Below, one piece after another: positions 8,202 through 17,352 of a stretch of DNA of 64,000 nucleotides (the first letter of the stretch is position 1; each line of letters begins with the position of its first letter). The stretch covers positions 1 through 64,000 of the forward strand of contig JALCDS010000008.1 of the NCBI GenBank assembly GCA_022641775.1, given 5' to 3'. Position numbers and translations under genes: made by a program. This DNA is from Clostridiaceae bacterium. Lineage in GTDB: Bacteria > Cyanobacteriota > Vampirovibrionia > Gastranaerophilales > Gastranaerophilaceae. Below the pieces are notes generated by a model that saw only the letters and a list, made by a program, of their open reading frames with translations, made no database searches and had not been told where the DNA came from.

Positions 8202-11200
8202 CTAATCTCTTAATTTTACTCCTGTTACCTTAGTTATACCTTTTTCTTTTTGAGTTACACCAATTGTCCTATTAGCTGATTCTATCATAGGTTTCCTGTG
8301 ACTAACTACTATAAATTGCGTATTTTTTGCTTGATTTTGTATCATTTGTGCAATTAATTCTACATTCATAGTATCTAAATTTGCATCAACTTCATCCAAT
8401 GCGTAGAATGGTGACGGCATATATCGTTGAATTGCAAAAACAAATGATAATGCTGTGATAGTTTTTTCACCGCCTGACAAACCTTCAAGTCTTTGAGCCT
8501 TTTTATCTCTTATGGAAGCTTTGATTGTCATTCCTCCGGCTAAAGGATCGTCAGGGAATTCCAAATCCAACTCCCCTTCACCTTCTGATAATTGGTGGAA
8601 TACTTCCTTGAAATTAATATTGATGTTGTTGTAGGTCTTTAAGAAAGCTTCTTTCTTCATTGTTTCATAACCTTGCATACGTTCAATGATTTCTTTTCGT
8701 TCTTTTGAAAGTGTTTCAATTTGAACTTTTAATTCATTTTGACGTGTTGCAACTTCATCATAAGCCTGAATGGCTCTCATATTAACATCACCCAGTTCTG
8801 CCATTCTTTTTTCTAATCTCTGAATTTTTGAATTTATTTCATCAATAGAAATATTGACAGGTTCAAGTTTGTCAACGTCAACACCTGTGTCTTCCAAGTC
8901 TTTTCTTGCAGTATCAAGTTGAGGTTCAAGTTCTTTACGTCTTGTTTTGAAAGATTCAATTTGTTCTTCTATACGTTCAATATCTGCGGCTTTTATATGC
9001 TTTTGAGTTTCAATGTTATTCAATTCGGTTTGGATTTCATCTCGTTCTTTTAAAAGTTTACCCAATTTTTCTTCAATAACTTCGATTTGCTCTTTTAAAG
9101 TTTCTATTTTTGTATCAGTTTCTTCAATATTCTTTTTGTAGCGAACTTTATCAGTTTCAAATTTTACATTATTATTTTCAATGTTTGAAATTTCATCGGT
9201 TTTAGATTGAATCAATGTTTCATTAAAGGATATTTGTCTGTTCAAATCTTCAACTTCATTATTGGCTTTCATTAGATTTTGTTGTAAACGTTTTATTTCG
9301 TTTTCAACGCCGGCTGTTTTTTCTTTCAAATCTTTCAAGTCTTTGTCATTGATAAGCTTTTCGACTTCTTCAATATCTTCTTGAGTTTTTGTCATCTTAT
9401 CAAATAATTCAACATTTTTGGTTTCAATTTTGTCCAATTTTTTGTTAATTTCTTCTATTTTAGGTTCAGAATCTTTTATAAATTGAGTTTTTTCCTTCAA
9501 AATGTTTTCACTTGCCTGATAATTTTGAGTCATACCGCTCAATTCTATTTTTGCTTTTGAAAATTCTGTCATTGAATCTGAATAATTTGAACGGATTTTT
9601 TCTAATTTGGCATCAAGTTCAGATTTCTTTGTATTCAATGCTGCAAGGCTTGCTTCCATTTCTTTCAATCTTGCTTTAAATTTATCAAGTTCTTCATCAT
9701 CATTTTGGCTAAAACTTAACCCTGTTCTATGAGGGGTCGAACCACCTGTAATTGAACCTGATTTTTCAAATAAATCACCTTGAAGTGTAACCATTCTGTA
9801 TTTGCCGATGAGTTTTTTTGCACACTCCATATCTTCAACAACAAGAGTTTCACCTACCGCATAATAAAATGCATCTATATATTCATCTTCAAAATCTACG
9901 AGGTTGATAGCATAGTCAATTACACCTTTATCTTTCGGTAAAGACAATCTGGAAGGTGCTCTTTTGATTTTGTTTAGCGGGATGAAGGTTGCTCTGCCGG
10001 CATGATTTGAACGTAACATTTCAATAGCAACAGAGGCTACATGTTCATCATCAACTACAACGTGAGCCATTCTTCCGCCAAAGGCAACTTCCATAGCAGT
10101 TGAATATTCCTTATCGACTTTTCCCAATTGTGCAAGCGGGGCGTGTACGCCATTCAAGTTTGCACTCATAATTGTATCAATGGCTCTACCAAAATTAGTG
10201 GCTTCATAGGCAGCTTTTTGAGCTTCCATAGTAGAAATTTTTCGATAAGCCATATTGACATTGTAAGATAAATCGTTAATTTCGGCTTCCGTTGTGTCTT
10301 TGTCGTGCATTGTATTTTGTTGAATGAGTTTGAAATCCTCAAGCTCTTTTTCCAGCTTTTCGACAAGAGTCTTTTTTAAGTCGTAGTCGGAATTATAATT
10401 TTCTTTTAATTTAGTAAGGCTTTCAACTTTTTCTTTAGCTTGTTCAATTTCATTTTGAAGATTTTTTAAATCACTTTCCAATGGCAAACGTTCTTTTATA
10501 AGCTCGTTTTCTTTGTCTTTCAAGTTTTCAAGTTCTTTTCTAAGATTGTTGCGTTTTTCAATATATTTATCTGCAGAGGCATTTAATCCCGTCATATCTT
10601 CAATGATTTTTTTGAGTTCAGCTTCTTTGTTTTTTATATTGCCTTCAATCACCTTGATTTCATCATTTTTCATAGTGATTTTGAGTTTGAAGTTTTCAAT
10701 ATTATTTTTAAACTTTTCAATACCGTTTTTTGAATTTTCTATTGTTTTTAGTCCGTCTTGGATTTGTTTGTCAGCATAATTAATCGCTAAATTAGAGCGT
10801 TCTCTTTCTCCTTTGAGAACTTCTTCTTTTTTCTTCAATTCAATTTGTTCTGATTCGCCTTTAGCCTTAACTTCAGTTGAAATTTCTTCATATTTTTTTC
10901 TGATTAGCGTTAATCTTTCATCCAAGTCTTTTGATTTAACTTCTTCTTCTTTTTTCTTTTTAACTGCAGAAAGAATATTTTCATGCGCAAGTTCTAGATT
11001 GCGTTTTATATCAAAAAATCTTACGGTGTTAACTTGACCTTCAAGTCCTGTTTTTTCATCGCGTAATTTTTGATATTTTAGTGCAACTTCTCGTTCATCT
11101 TTCAATTGTTCAAGACGAGTTTCAACTTCTCCTAAAATAAGAGTGGAACGCTCAACTCTGGCTTCAACTGTATCTAATTCATTGGTCGCTTGTTCGACAC

Positions 11201-11696
11201 GTCTGTCAAAGTCTGCAACTCCTGCAATTTCATCAATTATTTTTCTTCTGTTCTTTGGAGTACAATCTGTAATCCATGTTACGTCACCCTGCATAATAAC
11301 GTTGTAGCTGTTTGGTGTCACATGATATTTTTCAAGCAGGGCATGAACATTAGAAAGTGTTGTCGGACTATCATTTACATAAAATGTGCTGGCATAACCT
11401 TGAGAGTTTTTCCTTATTCGTCTTGCAATAGACAAATCATCCCCTTCATCCATTCCGAAGATAACTTTAACAACGGCTTCATTTCTCTTCGTGTATGTAG
11501 AGATAAACTGAGAAAGATTTTCCGCACGTAGCTCACTTGCAGAAGCAAGGCCAAGTGCAAAAAGAATACTATCTATAATGTTACTTTTGCCGGAACCGTT
11601 CGGACCTGACACAGTAGTAAACCCTTGCATCAAGGGAATATCGGTTTTATTTGCCAGTGATTTAAAATTGTCTATTTCCAGTTGTTTTATATACAT
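8202..11696 (-). CDS. smc: Chromosome segregation ATPase SMC
   Basis: 1164 residues, normal for bacterial SMC. The N-terminal head has the Walker A motif GPNGSGKSN (residues 31-39) and ends with the usual GVADFDRRVEQA turn. A long coiled coil (about 165-500) leads to the hinge (about 510-660, with GVHAPLAQLG and GSITGGS), then the returning coil and a C-terminal head with the ABC signature LEGLSGGEKTITALS and Walker B FYALDEVDANLD. It dimerises and entraps DNA with ScpA/ScpB. The first gene of a four-gene operon, it lies downstream of the SRP RNA gene, whose terminator separates the two. Confidence 0.97.
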   Translation of the reverse strand: MYIKQLEIDNFKSLANKTDIPLMQGFTTVSGPNGSGKSNIIDSILFALGLASASELRAENLSQFISTYTKRNEAVVKVIFGMDEGDDLSIARRIRKNSQGYASTFYVNDSPTTLSNVHALLEKYHVTPNSYNVIMQGDVTWITDCTPKNRRKIIDEIAGVADFDRRVEQATNELDTVEARVERSTLILGEVETRLEQLKDEREVALKYQKLRDEKTGLEGQVNTVRFFDIKRNLELAHENILSAVKKKKEEEVKSKDLDERLTLIRKKYEEISTEVKAKGESEQIELKKKEEVLKGERERSNLAINYADKQIQDGLKTIENSKNGIEKFKNNIENFKLKITMKNDEIKVIEGNIKNKEAELKKIIEDMTGLNASADKYIEKRNNLRKELENLKDKENELIKERLPLESDLKNLQNEIEQAKEKVESLTKLKENYNSDYDLKKTLVEKLEKELEDFKLIQQNTMHDKDTTEAEINDLSYNVNMAYRKISTMEAQKAAYEATNFGRAIDTIMSANLNGVHAPLAQLGKVDKEYSTAMEVAFGGRMAHVVVDDEHVASVAIEMLRSNHAGRATFIPLNKIKRAPSRLSLPKDKGVIDYAINLVDFEDEYIDAFYYAVGETLVVEDMECAKKLIGKYRMVTLQGDLFEKSGSITGGSTPHRTGLSFSQNDDEELDKFKARLKEMEASLAALNTKKSELDAKLEKIRSNYSDSMTEFSKAKIELSGMTQNYQASENILKEKTQFIKDSEPKIEEINKKLDKIETKNVELFDKMTKTQEDIEEVEKLINDKDLKDLKEKTAGVENEIKRLQQNLMKANNEVEDLNRQISFNETLIQSKTDEISNIENNNVKFETDKVRYKKNIEETDTKIETLKEQIEVIEEKLGKLLKERDEIQTELNNIETQKHIKAADIERIEEQIESFKTRRKELEPQLDTARKDLEDTGVDVDKLEPVNISIDEINSKIQRLEKRMAELGDVNMRAIQAYDEVATRQNELKVQIETLSKERKEIIERMQGYETMKKEAFLKTYNNININFKEVFHQLSEGEGELDLEFPDDPLAGGMTIKASIRDKKAQRLEGLSGGEKTITALSFVFAIQRYMPSPFYALDEVDANLDTMNVELIAQMIQNQAKNTQFIVVSHRKPMIESANRTIGVTQKEKGITKVTGVKLRD

Positions 11697-11781
11697 TAAT
11701 AATCCCTAATTATAGTCTTATACCTATTAGACAACAAGATGACGGGCATGTCAAAATTGTTAAGTGAACAATTAATAAAAT

Positions 11782-12041
11782 AAAAAAGCCGTACCACTGT
11801 CTATCGAATTAAGAAAATATTCTTTTCAATATAAGTTTCTCTTTTTAAAAATATGATACCCGCAAAGGTTATCTTAGTGCTGCTATATTTCTATCCTGAC
11901 ACGGTTCGATATTTCACGCCACCATAGTTTTAAACGTCAACAAAACTTATAAAGTCCGGTCTACCTTCAAAACCCTCACAACAGGCTCTGCACCCCGCCT
12001 AAACTTCGGGTCGAGAGATTGCAATTCCCCGTGGAGTACGG
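11782..12041 (-). ncRNA. ffs: Signal recognition particle RNA, long form with Alu domain
   Basis: The transcript would be about 254 bases plus a U tail. Its ends pair perfectly: GCCGTAC at the 5' end (12041-12035) with GTACGGC (11794-11788). Between about 11902 and 11876 it contains the universal SRP54/Ffh-binding element, TGTCAGG then ATA, a GAAA tetraloop, TAT and AGCAGCA. The 5' half (GGGGTGCAGAGCCTGTTGTG region) resembles the Alu domain found in Bacillus and cyanobacterial long SRP RNAs. An extended -10 element TGATACAAT ends about 7 bases before the 5' end and a run of six T follows the 3' stem. It works with Ffh and FtsY to target membrane proteins; neither gene is in the window. Confidence 0.92.
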
Positions 12042-12048
12042 CTAGATA

Positions 12049-12057
12049 TATTGTATC
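12049..12057 (-). promoter_or_regulatory. Extended -10 promoter of the SRP RNA gene
   Basis: On the minus strand this reads TGATACAAT, an extended -10 hexamer; the RNA 5' stem begins about 7 bases downstream. No good -35 is visible at 16-18 bases, consistent with an extended -10 promoter. It lies just after the stop of the small membrane-protein gene. Confidence 0.65.
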
Positions 12058-12071
12058 ATAAAAATCGAAAA

Positions 12072-12290
12072 TTATTTACCTTTTACAATATTTATAAATG
12101 TAATGCATAATGCAGTAATTGCCGCAATCGGTAAAATGAACGCGTATTTGTTATATATGTCTGCATTGTTCATTTGTTCTGTCGGCATGTAGAAGTATTC
12201 CCGATTTTTGTGTTCAGGAATATTACAGTTGTTGCAACTGTTCACACTAAAAGAAATTTTATTGACCCTCATACCTATATTAAAACTCAT
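12072..12290 (-). CDS. Small membrane protein, 72 residues
   Basis: Short protein with a C-terminal membrane helix (about 48-68, FILPIAAITALCITFINIV) followed by a basic VKGK end, and a soluble N-terminal half containing CNNCNIPEH, a Cys/His cluster that might bind metal. The first residues (MSFNIGMRVNKISFSVN) resemble the N-terminal tags of other small orphan proteins here. The ribosome-binding site is weak. It is divergent from the desulfoferrodoxin gene and upstream of the SRP RNA promoter. Function unknown; coding status moderately supported by the clean tail anchor. Confidence 0.5.
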   Translation of the reverse strand: MSFNIGMRVNKISFSVNSCNNCNIPEHKNREYFYMPTEQMNNADIYNKYAFILPIAAITALCITFINIVKGK

Positions 12291-12313
12291 AATCTGTATT
12301 TTTGTACCTTATT

Positions 12314-12329
12314 GTAACAATTTTGTTAC
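12314..12329. promoter_or_regulatory. Palindrome upstream of desulfoferrodoxin, possible operator
   Basis: GTAACAA-TT-TTGTTAC, a perfect 7-base inverted repeat with a 2-base spacer, sits between the divergent small membrane-protein gene and the desulfoferrodoxin gene. Its symmetry and place suggest a dimeric regulator site, but the regulator is unknown and AT-rich DNA gives chance palindromes. Confidence 0.35.
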
Positions 12330-12412
12330 CAAAATTGCCCAAAAAATTAGCTTGTCTGTCTGATGTATAAAAACAGACCTTTGTAAAAAAATAATTCAGA
12401 AAGGAGTTCATT

Positions 12413-12805
12413 ATGACTAAAAAATTAGAATTATATAGATGTAATTTATGTGGGAATCTTGTTCAAGTCATTTTAGATGGTGGTGGAGAACTTGTATGTT
12501 GTGGGGAAAAGATGGAACTTGTTCCTACAAATAATGTTGAAGAATCTATATATGAAAAACATATTCCTGTTTTTACAAAAGAAGGCGAAAATACGCTTGT
12601 AAAAGTAGGCAAAGTTTTACATCCTATGAATGATGATCATTATATTATGTTTATTGAAGTTATTGATAAACATGATGATAGCATGTGCTTAAAATACTTG
12701 CATCCTGGGCAAGAAGCTCAGATGATTATAACAAAAGAGTTGAGTAACCCTGTTGCAAAAGCTTTTTGCAATCTGCATGGGCTTTTTGAGGGCGAAATGG
12801 ATTAA
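12413..12805 (+). CDS. dfx: Desulfoferrodoxin (superoxide reductase)
   Basis: 130 residues, the normal length. The N-terminal desulforedoxin domain has the Fe(Cys)4 set Cys10, Cys13, Cys29, Cys30 in the C-x2-C-x15-CC spacing of two-iron desulfoferrodoxin. The superoxide reductase domain supplies the catalytic iron ligands His50 (in EKHIP), His70 and His76 (in HPMNDDH), Cys119 and His122 (in CNLHG), plus the Glu48-Lys49 pair that opens the site to superoxide. It reduces superoxide to hydrogen peroxide without making oxygen, typical of strict anaerobes. AAAGGAG lies 6-7 bases before the ATG. It ends at a strong bidirectional terminator. Confidence 0.97.
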   Translation: MTKKLELYRCNLCGNLVQVILDGGGELVCCGEKMELVPTNNVEESIYEKHIPVFTKEGENTLVKVGKVLHPMNDDHYIMFIEVIDKHDDSMCLKYLHPGQEAQMIITKELSNPVAKAFCNLHGLFEGEMD

Positions 12806-12810
12806 AGATT

Positions 12811-12843
12811 AAAAAAAAAAACGGGTTTAAACCCGTTTTTTTA
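12811..12843. terminator. Bidirectional intrinsic terminator
   Basis: AAACGGGTTTAAACCCGTTT forms a perfect stem flanked by A and T runs on both sides, between the convergent desulfoferrodoxin and pilin-like genes; it overlaps the pilin-like stop codon. Confidence 0.85.
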
Positions 12844-13563
12844 ATAATCCATTGTCCAATTATTATCTAATAAGGCTCCTAAACATCCGCTTGGCCAAAC
12901 ACTGCCGGGACAATTCCCTGTAACTCTGGCTGCTTTAAGCGAGGCATATCCTCTACAGTTTTGTACGGAAGGACTTTTCTTACATTCCGGAGTTGCAGCA
13001 TTTTCGTCGACAGTTCCGTCATCAAAAATATAGGCTAAGAAGAAATCACGACCTGTTACGTTTGGCGGATTTTTACCGTTTGTATCAAAATATATAAAAC
13101 TGTTTCCATGTGTTTTTCCGTCAGAATCTGTGTATGTTTGATACCATCCGTTTTCGGCATTTATACAAATAGAAGCTCCGCTTTTTAAAATGAATGTATC
13201 CGTGCAACCCGATGCTTCATCAAATGTTTTAACTTGTCCGTTTATGTCTGCATATTGATCTCCAAAACATTCGCTGTGGCTTGCGCATCTTGTTGCCAAC
13301 CTAAAGTAGTTCCTGTAAAATTCTGCCTTACCTCCGTCGCTATTTACAAATGGAGTATATGAAAGTTTTGTGGTATTATGATCTGCTAAATATCTCGTAA
13401 AACCTTGCTCCAGCTCACTATGAAATTTTTTAACGGAAGCTTCGTAAACTTTTTTTTGATAAGTGTTTACAAGTGATGGAATTGTGAGAGCTGCTACAAC
13501 TCCGATAATACCCATTGTAATCATAACTTCGGCCAACGTGAATGCAATATTTCTTTTCATCAT
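12841..13563 (-). CDS. Type IV pilin-like protein (prepilin N-terminus)
   Basis: 240 residues. The start MKRNIAFTLAEVMITMG is a class III prepilin signal: short basic leader, cleavage before the F/M position, Glu at +5, then a hydrophobic helix VVAALTIPSLV. The ectodomain has several cysteines (CASHSECF, CTDTF) and a C-terminal segment with YFDTNGKNPPNVTGRDFF, also seen at 29499 and 61658. It is probably processed by a prepilin peptidase and assembled into, or associated with, a pilus or type II-like system. No pilus assembly genes are nearby, so it may be one of many dispersed minor pilins. Preceded by GAGGGGA. Confidence 0.85.
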   Translation of the reverse strand: MMKRNIAFTLAEVMITMGIIGVVAALTIPSLVNTYQKKVYEASVKKFHSELEQGFTRYLADHNTTKLSYTPFVNSDGGKAEFYRNYFRLATRCASHSECFGDQYADINGQVKTFDEASGCTDTFILKSGASICINAENGWYQTYTDSDGKTHGNSFIYFDTNGKNPPNVTGRDFFLAYIFDDGTVDENAATPECKKSPSVQNCRGYASLKAARVTGNCPGSVWPSGCLGALLDNNWTMDY

Positions 13564-13622
13564 AGAATATGTCCCCTCTTTTTTCTTTTATTATAACATA
13601 TTATTGCGATTTTGTAATGAAT

Positions 13623-13651
13623 TTGTCGAAAAGATAAAAATATTTTAATAT
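13623..13651 (+). promoter_or_regulatory. Promoter of the hybrid kinase gene, likely leaderless
   Basis: TTGTCG at 13623-13628 and TAATAT at 13646-13651, separated by exactly 17 bases. The ATG at 13658 lies 6 bases after the -10, so the transcript should begin at or next to the start codon; no ribosome-binding sequence is present. Confidence 0.55.
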
Positions 13652-13657
13652 GTTTAT

Positions 13658-15262
13658 ATGGATAATAAGATTCAAGGTAAAATTGTAATTGTTGATGATG
13701 AAAAAATTGTTACCTCCGCTTTCAAAATGTTATTGAAAGTAGAGGGATTTTCTGATGTAAGTGCTTTCAACAATCCAAAAGAAGCTGTTGACTTTGTAAA
13801 AGCTAACAAACCCGATTTGATTGTTTCTGACTTTATTATGCCTGAGATGAACGGGTTGGAATTTTTAACTGAAGCGAAAAAGTATTGTCCAGAAACAAGT
13901 ATGATTCTATTAACAGGATATGCAGATAAAGAAAATGCTATTAAGGCTATAAACGAAGTTGGTTTGTACAAATACATTGAAAAACCTTGGGATAATAATG
14001 ATTTAATTATAAATATCAAAAACGGTATAGAACGCAGTCATTTGTTGGAAAATTTACGCAATAAAATTGAAGAATTAAATGTTGCTAATAAAAAATTGGA
14101 AGATTATTCTCAGAATTTAGAAAAACTTGTTGCGGAAAGAACAAAAGACCTGACAATCGCTAATTCAAAGTTATCAGGTATTATAAATTATTGTGCTGAC
14201 GGTATTATAATTATTAATTCAAAAGGAAATATAGAACAGGTAAATCCTGCTGTTGAAAATATGACTGGATTGGATTTTTCAACTCTGGTTAAAAAGAAGT
14301 TCCAAGAAATTGCGGTTATAACTTCTAAAGAAATGAATGATGCTCATCATGATGCAAACGGAAATATCTTCGGATTGAATGATGATAAATCTGAAGTTCT
14401 GTTGAGAGATTGTTATATTTTGAATGGTTTGAGTTGTGACAAAACTCCTGTTGAAATTAGTTTCGCTCGTATTTCTGATGATGATGACAAAAACTTAAAA
14501 TATGTTGGGGTTATAAGGGATATTTCGGTTCAAAAAGAAACAGAAAAATTACGTGATGATTTTATTGCGACATTGACTCATGATATGAGGACTCCTCTCC
14601 TTGCAGCAATCCAAACATTGAAATTCTTTATAGAAGGTGCAATTGGAGAATTAAACGATAAGCAAAAGGTTTTGTTATCAACGATGTTGCAAAGTAATGA
14701 AGACTTGTTAGGGTTGGTAAATGCCCTATTGGAAGTTTATCGTTTTGAAAGTGGAAAATTGTCTCTTTGTAAAACAGTTTTCTCTCTAAAATCATTGGTT
14801 CAACAGTGTTATGATGAATTGAAACCTCTAGCTACTGGTAAAAATCTTGATTTCAAATCTGTATTTGATTTTGGTGGACTGGAAGATTGTGAAATTGAAG
14901 CCGATAGAGGTGAAATAAAAAGAGTTATAACAAATCTTTGCGGAAATGCGTTGAACTATACAAACAAAGGCGGAGAAATTACCATAATGACGAAAGTTCA
15001 AAGTGAGGATATTATATTTTCTGTCTCTGATAATGGAAATGGGATACCAAAAGAGGATATTCCGCATTTATTCAAAAGATTTTCTCAAGGAACAAGTGTA
15101 AAACGTTCTACAGGTACAGGTTTGGGACTTTATCTTTCTCGCCAAATAATTGAAGCCCATGGCGGTAAAATTTGGGTTGAAAGTAAAGTAAACAAAGGCA
15201 GTGAATTTTCATTTATATTGACAGGAGTTGTAAGAGTAAAAAAAGAGGTTGTTAATGGCTAA
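13658..15262 (+). CDS. Hybrid response regulator/PAS/histidine kinase
   Basis: 534 residues, soluble. An N-terminal receiver domain (1-125; acidic pocket VDDE, phospho-acceptor Asp58 in VSDFIMPEMNG, Lys in IEKPW) is joined through a coiled coil (about 130-165) to a PAS domain (about 170-285), then HisKA with LTHDMRTP (His308) and HATPase_c (NLCGNALNYT, DNGNGI, GTGLGLYL). The receiver at the N-terminus means phosphorylation from another kinase may control this kinase's activity. The gene overlaps the following NarL-type regulator by 8 bases, its likely phosphorylation target. A promoter with no room for a leader precedes it. Confidence 0.93.
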   Translation: MDNKIQGKIVIVDDEKIVTSAFKMLLKVEGFSDVSAFNNPKEAVDFVKANKPDLIVSDFIMPEMNGLEFLTEAKKYCPETSMILLTGYADKENAIKAINEVGLYKYIEKPWDNNDLIINIKNGIERSHLLENLRNKIEELNVANKKLEDYSQNLEKLVAERTKDLTIANSKLSGIINYCADGIIIINSKGNIEQVNPAVENMTGLDFSTLVKKKFQEIAVITSKEMNDAHHDANGNIFGLNDDKSEVLLRDCYILNGLSCDKTPVEISFARISDDDDKNLKYVGVIRDISVQKETEKLRDDFIATLTHDMRTPLLAAIQTLKFFIEGAIGELNDKQKVLLSTMLQSNEDLLGLVNALLEVYRFESGKLSLCKTVFSLKSLVQQCYDELKPLATGKNLDFKSVFDFGGLEDCEIEADRGEIKRVITNLCGNALNYTNKGGEITIMTKVQSEDIIFSVSDNGNGIPKEDIPHLFKRFSQGTSVKRSTGTGLGLYLSRQIIEAHGGKIWVESKVNKGSEFSFILTGVVRVKKEVVNG

Positions 15263-15929
15263 GAATATAAAAGTAGTAATTATTGAAGATCATGATATGG
15301 CTAGAATGGGATTGTCTGTTATATTGAGTAGCAACAAAAATATTGAAGTTGCCGGCATGTATGCAGATGGTCTTGAAGGTGCTGAACAGTCCATAAAGTT
15401 GAATCCGGATGTCGTAATTATGGATATAGGATTGCCTACTATAGATGGAATTGAAGCTACTGCCAAAATTAAAGGTGTTAATCCTGATATAAAAGTTTTG
15501 ATGTACACTTCACGAGAAAGTGAAGATGATGTATTTGATTCTTTTAGGGCCGGTGCTGACGGATATATTACAAAAGGAGCTACTGCAGAACAAACTGTTG
15601 CAGCGGTTGTGGCAGTTTCTGAAGGTGCAGGTTGGTTGGATCCGGCTATTGCAAAAATTGTTTTGACGAATTTGAAAAAATCAACAGCAACTCCTGATAG
15701 AAAAGGTGAAATTAATTATAAGCTTGGTAAAGATTTGTACGGGTTGACAGAAAGAGAAATGGAAGTTTTGGCACTTATTGTTGACGGATTTACTAATCCG
15801 CAAATTGCCGAGAAACTTGTTATAACTATTTCTACAACCAAAACACATGTCCATAATATTTTACAAAAATTATATGTGGGCTCTCGTTCAAAAGCTATTT
15901 CTATGGCAATGAAAGAGGGTTTGGTATAG
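15255..15929 (+). CDS. NarL/FixJ-family response regulator
   Basis: 224 residues. Receiver domain with EDHD acidic pocket, phospho-acceptor Asp57 in VIMDIGLP and the YTSRE/YITKGA switch residues, then a LuxR-type helix-turn-helix (about 163-224) with LTEREMEVLALIVDG, IAEKLVITISTTKTHVHNI and GSRSKA. It should bind DNA as a dimer when phosphorylated by the overlapping hybrid kinase. The ATG at 15255 is preferred over the TTG at 15249 because the AGAGG ribosome-binding sequence and the receiver fold both fit it. The exported protein gene starts 4 bases after its stop. Confidence 0.94.
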   Translation: MAKNIKVVIIEDHDMARMGLSVILSSNKNIEVAGMYADGLEGAEQSIKLNPDVVIMDIGLPTIDGIEATAKIKGVNPDIKVLMYTSRESEDDVFDSFRAGADGYITKGATAEQTVAAVVAVSEGAGWLDPAIAKIVLTNLKKSTATPDRKGEINYKLGKDLYGLTEREMEVLALIVDGFTNPQIAEKLVITISTTKTHVHNILQKLYVGSRSKAISMAMKEGLV

Positions 15930-15933
15930 ATTT

Positions 15934-17352
15934 ATGCAAAAACGTGCAGGAGTTTTAATTTTATGTTCTCTTGTTCTTGCTGCAAGCATTTTGCCATCTT
16001 TTGCTGTTGTAACTTTGGGAAAAGATAAAAATCAAAAAGAAGCGGCATATGTGTTGAAGGTCAAAAAAGAAGATGCCAAAACTAAATATGAACGAAGAGT
16101 TTATAATAGAAATCCAAATGGTTATATGACAGTTGAAGAATATGAAAAATTGTCTGCACCTGTTGATTTGACGACCCAAGAAATAAAAATTCCCGAAGTT
16201 CAAACTCCATCGGATATGGTATATGTTCCTCATCCGACATATTCTATTGCAAGATATAACAATCCACCGGGTTCGCCAGAAATTTCAATACCGAGCACTA
16301 TTTATAAAACAAGGCAATTTAACGGACAGGGACTTGTTGCGCCTAATTTTTCAGTTATGGTGTACCCTTCTGTTTATTATTATCCAAACAGTGATTCTAC
16401 TGCGTGTGACCTTTTTGTTATTCCGTTGGATTCTGCGAAAACAAAACTTGAAAGAATAATGACAGCACATGTTTCATTGAGAATGCCTAATCCTATTATG
16501 ACAACTGATACTGATAATATGAATAATGGGACATTTACGACACTTACTCCAATTGATTTTTCAAAAAGCGGCACAAAAATACTTGTGAAAGAAAAAATTG
16601 GCAATACTGATGATGGTATTTGGCAAACAAAAATGCTTATATATGATTTTGCAACAGGAACATCTTATGATTTGGTTGAAATTCGTGAAGCTATCAGCTA
16701 TTATTGGCAAGAACACTATGGCTTGAATTTAGATGACAAAAGGTGGGATATTTATCCATTAGGTTTTAGTGTTACAGAACCGGACAGAGTTTTAGTAGAA
16801 GCCTATGCTTATACCGGCGGGGTCCCTGTTAATCTTGGCGTTTGGAGTATAGATTCTCATGGCGAACAATCAAAATTGGTTTCTTTAAATAAAGCTGATG
16901 TACAAATAAGCGAAAATGGTTTCAAACTTGTTCAAGATGGTGTTGAATCTCCAATTATATTAAAAGCTGAACAAGAACATAAAAAATATGTTGAAAAACA
17001 AGATGCAAAGAAAGCTAAAAAGGCTGATGCTGCAGTCGTTAAAGCTATGACGAAAGATTATAAAAAAGAAGTTCAGACACTCCAAAATGATTATAATTTT
17101 GATTCAAAAGAATATAGAATTCGTCAAAAATATACAACATCAACTGATGGGTACAACGAGGGATACGAAAAATACAAAACTGAGCGCTCGAAACAACTTG
17201 AAAGTGAAATCAAAAAAGATGAAGCATCTATTCAAAAGCGCATGGATAAAATACAAAAGCTTCAAGATAAGATGAAACAATATGATGAGGCTATTCAGAC
17301 TATTGATAAAACTCCATATGGAGAACCTGCCGTTTTACCAACAACAAAATAG
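15934..17352 (+). CDS. Exported protein with C-terminal coiled coil, unknown function
   Basis: 472 residues beginning with a clear signal peptide (MQKRAGVLILCSLVLAAS to PSFA, cleavage near residue 24). The middle (about 90-330) is beta-rich and reads like a repeated or propeller-like domain with Asp, Tyr and Trp residues (YDFATGTSYDLVEI, VNLGVWSIDSHGE). The C-terminal 120 residues form a charged coiled coil (KAEQEHKKYVEKQDAKKAKK onward). No family is recognised. It starts 4 bases after the response regulator, so it is probably cotranscribed with the two-component pair and may be its sensor accessory or an output protein; this is inference. Confidence 0.8.
   Translation: MQKRAGVLILCSLVLAASILPSFAVVTLGKDKNQKEAAYVLKVKKEDAKTKYERRVYNRNPNGYMTVEEYEKLSAPVDLTTQEIKIPEVQTPSDMVYVPHPTYSIARYNNPPGSPEISIPSTIYKTRQFNGQGLVAPNFSVMVYPSVYYYPNSDSTACDLFVIPLDSAKTKLERIMTAHVSLRMPNPIMTTDTDNMNNGTFTTLTPIDFSKSGTKILVKEKIGNTDDGIWQTKMLIYDFATGTSYDLVEIREAISYYWQEHYGLNLDDKRWDIYPLGFSVTEPDRVLVEAYAYTGGVPVNLGVWSIDSHGEQSKLVSLNKADVQISENGFKLVQDGVESPIILKAEQEHKKYVEKQDAKKAKKADAAVVKAMTKDYKKEVQTLQNDYNFDSKEYRIRQKYTTSTDGYNEGYEKYKTERSKQLESEIKKDEASIQKRMDKIQKLQDKMKQYDEAIQTIDKTPYGEPAVLPTTK

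Noticed and set aside
10166-10366. Open frames antisense to or overlapping smc in other frames
   Set aside because: They are shadows of the long coiled-coil coding sequence with no start signals of their own.
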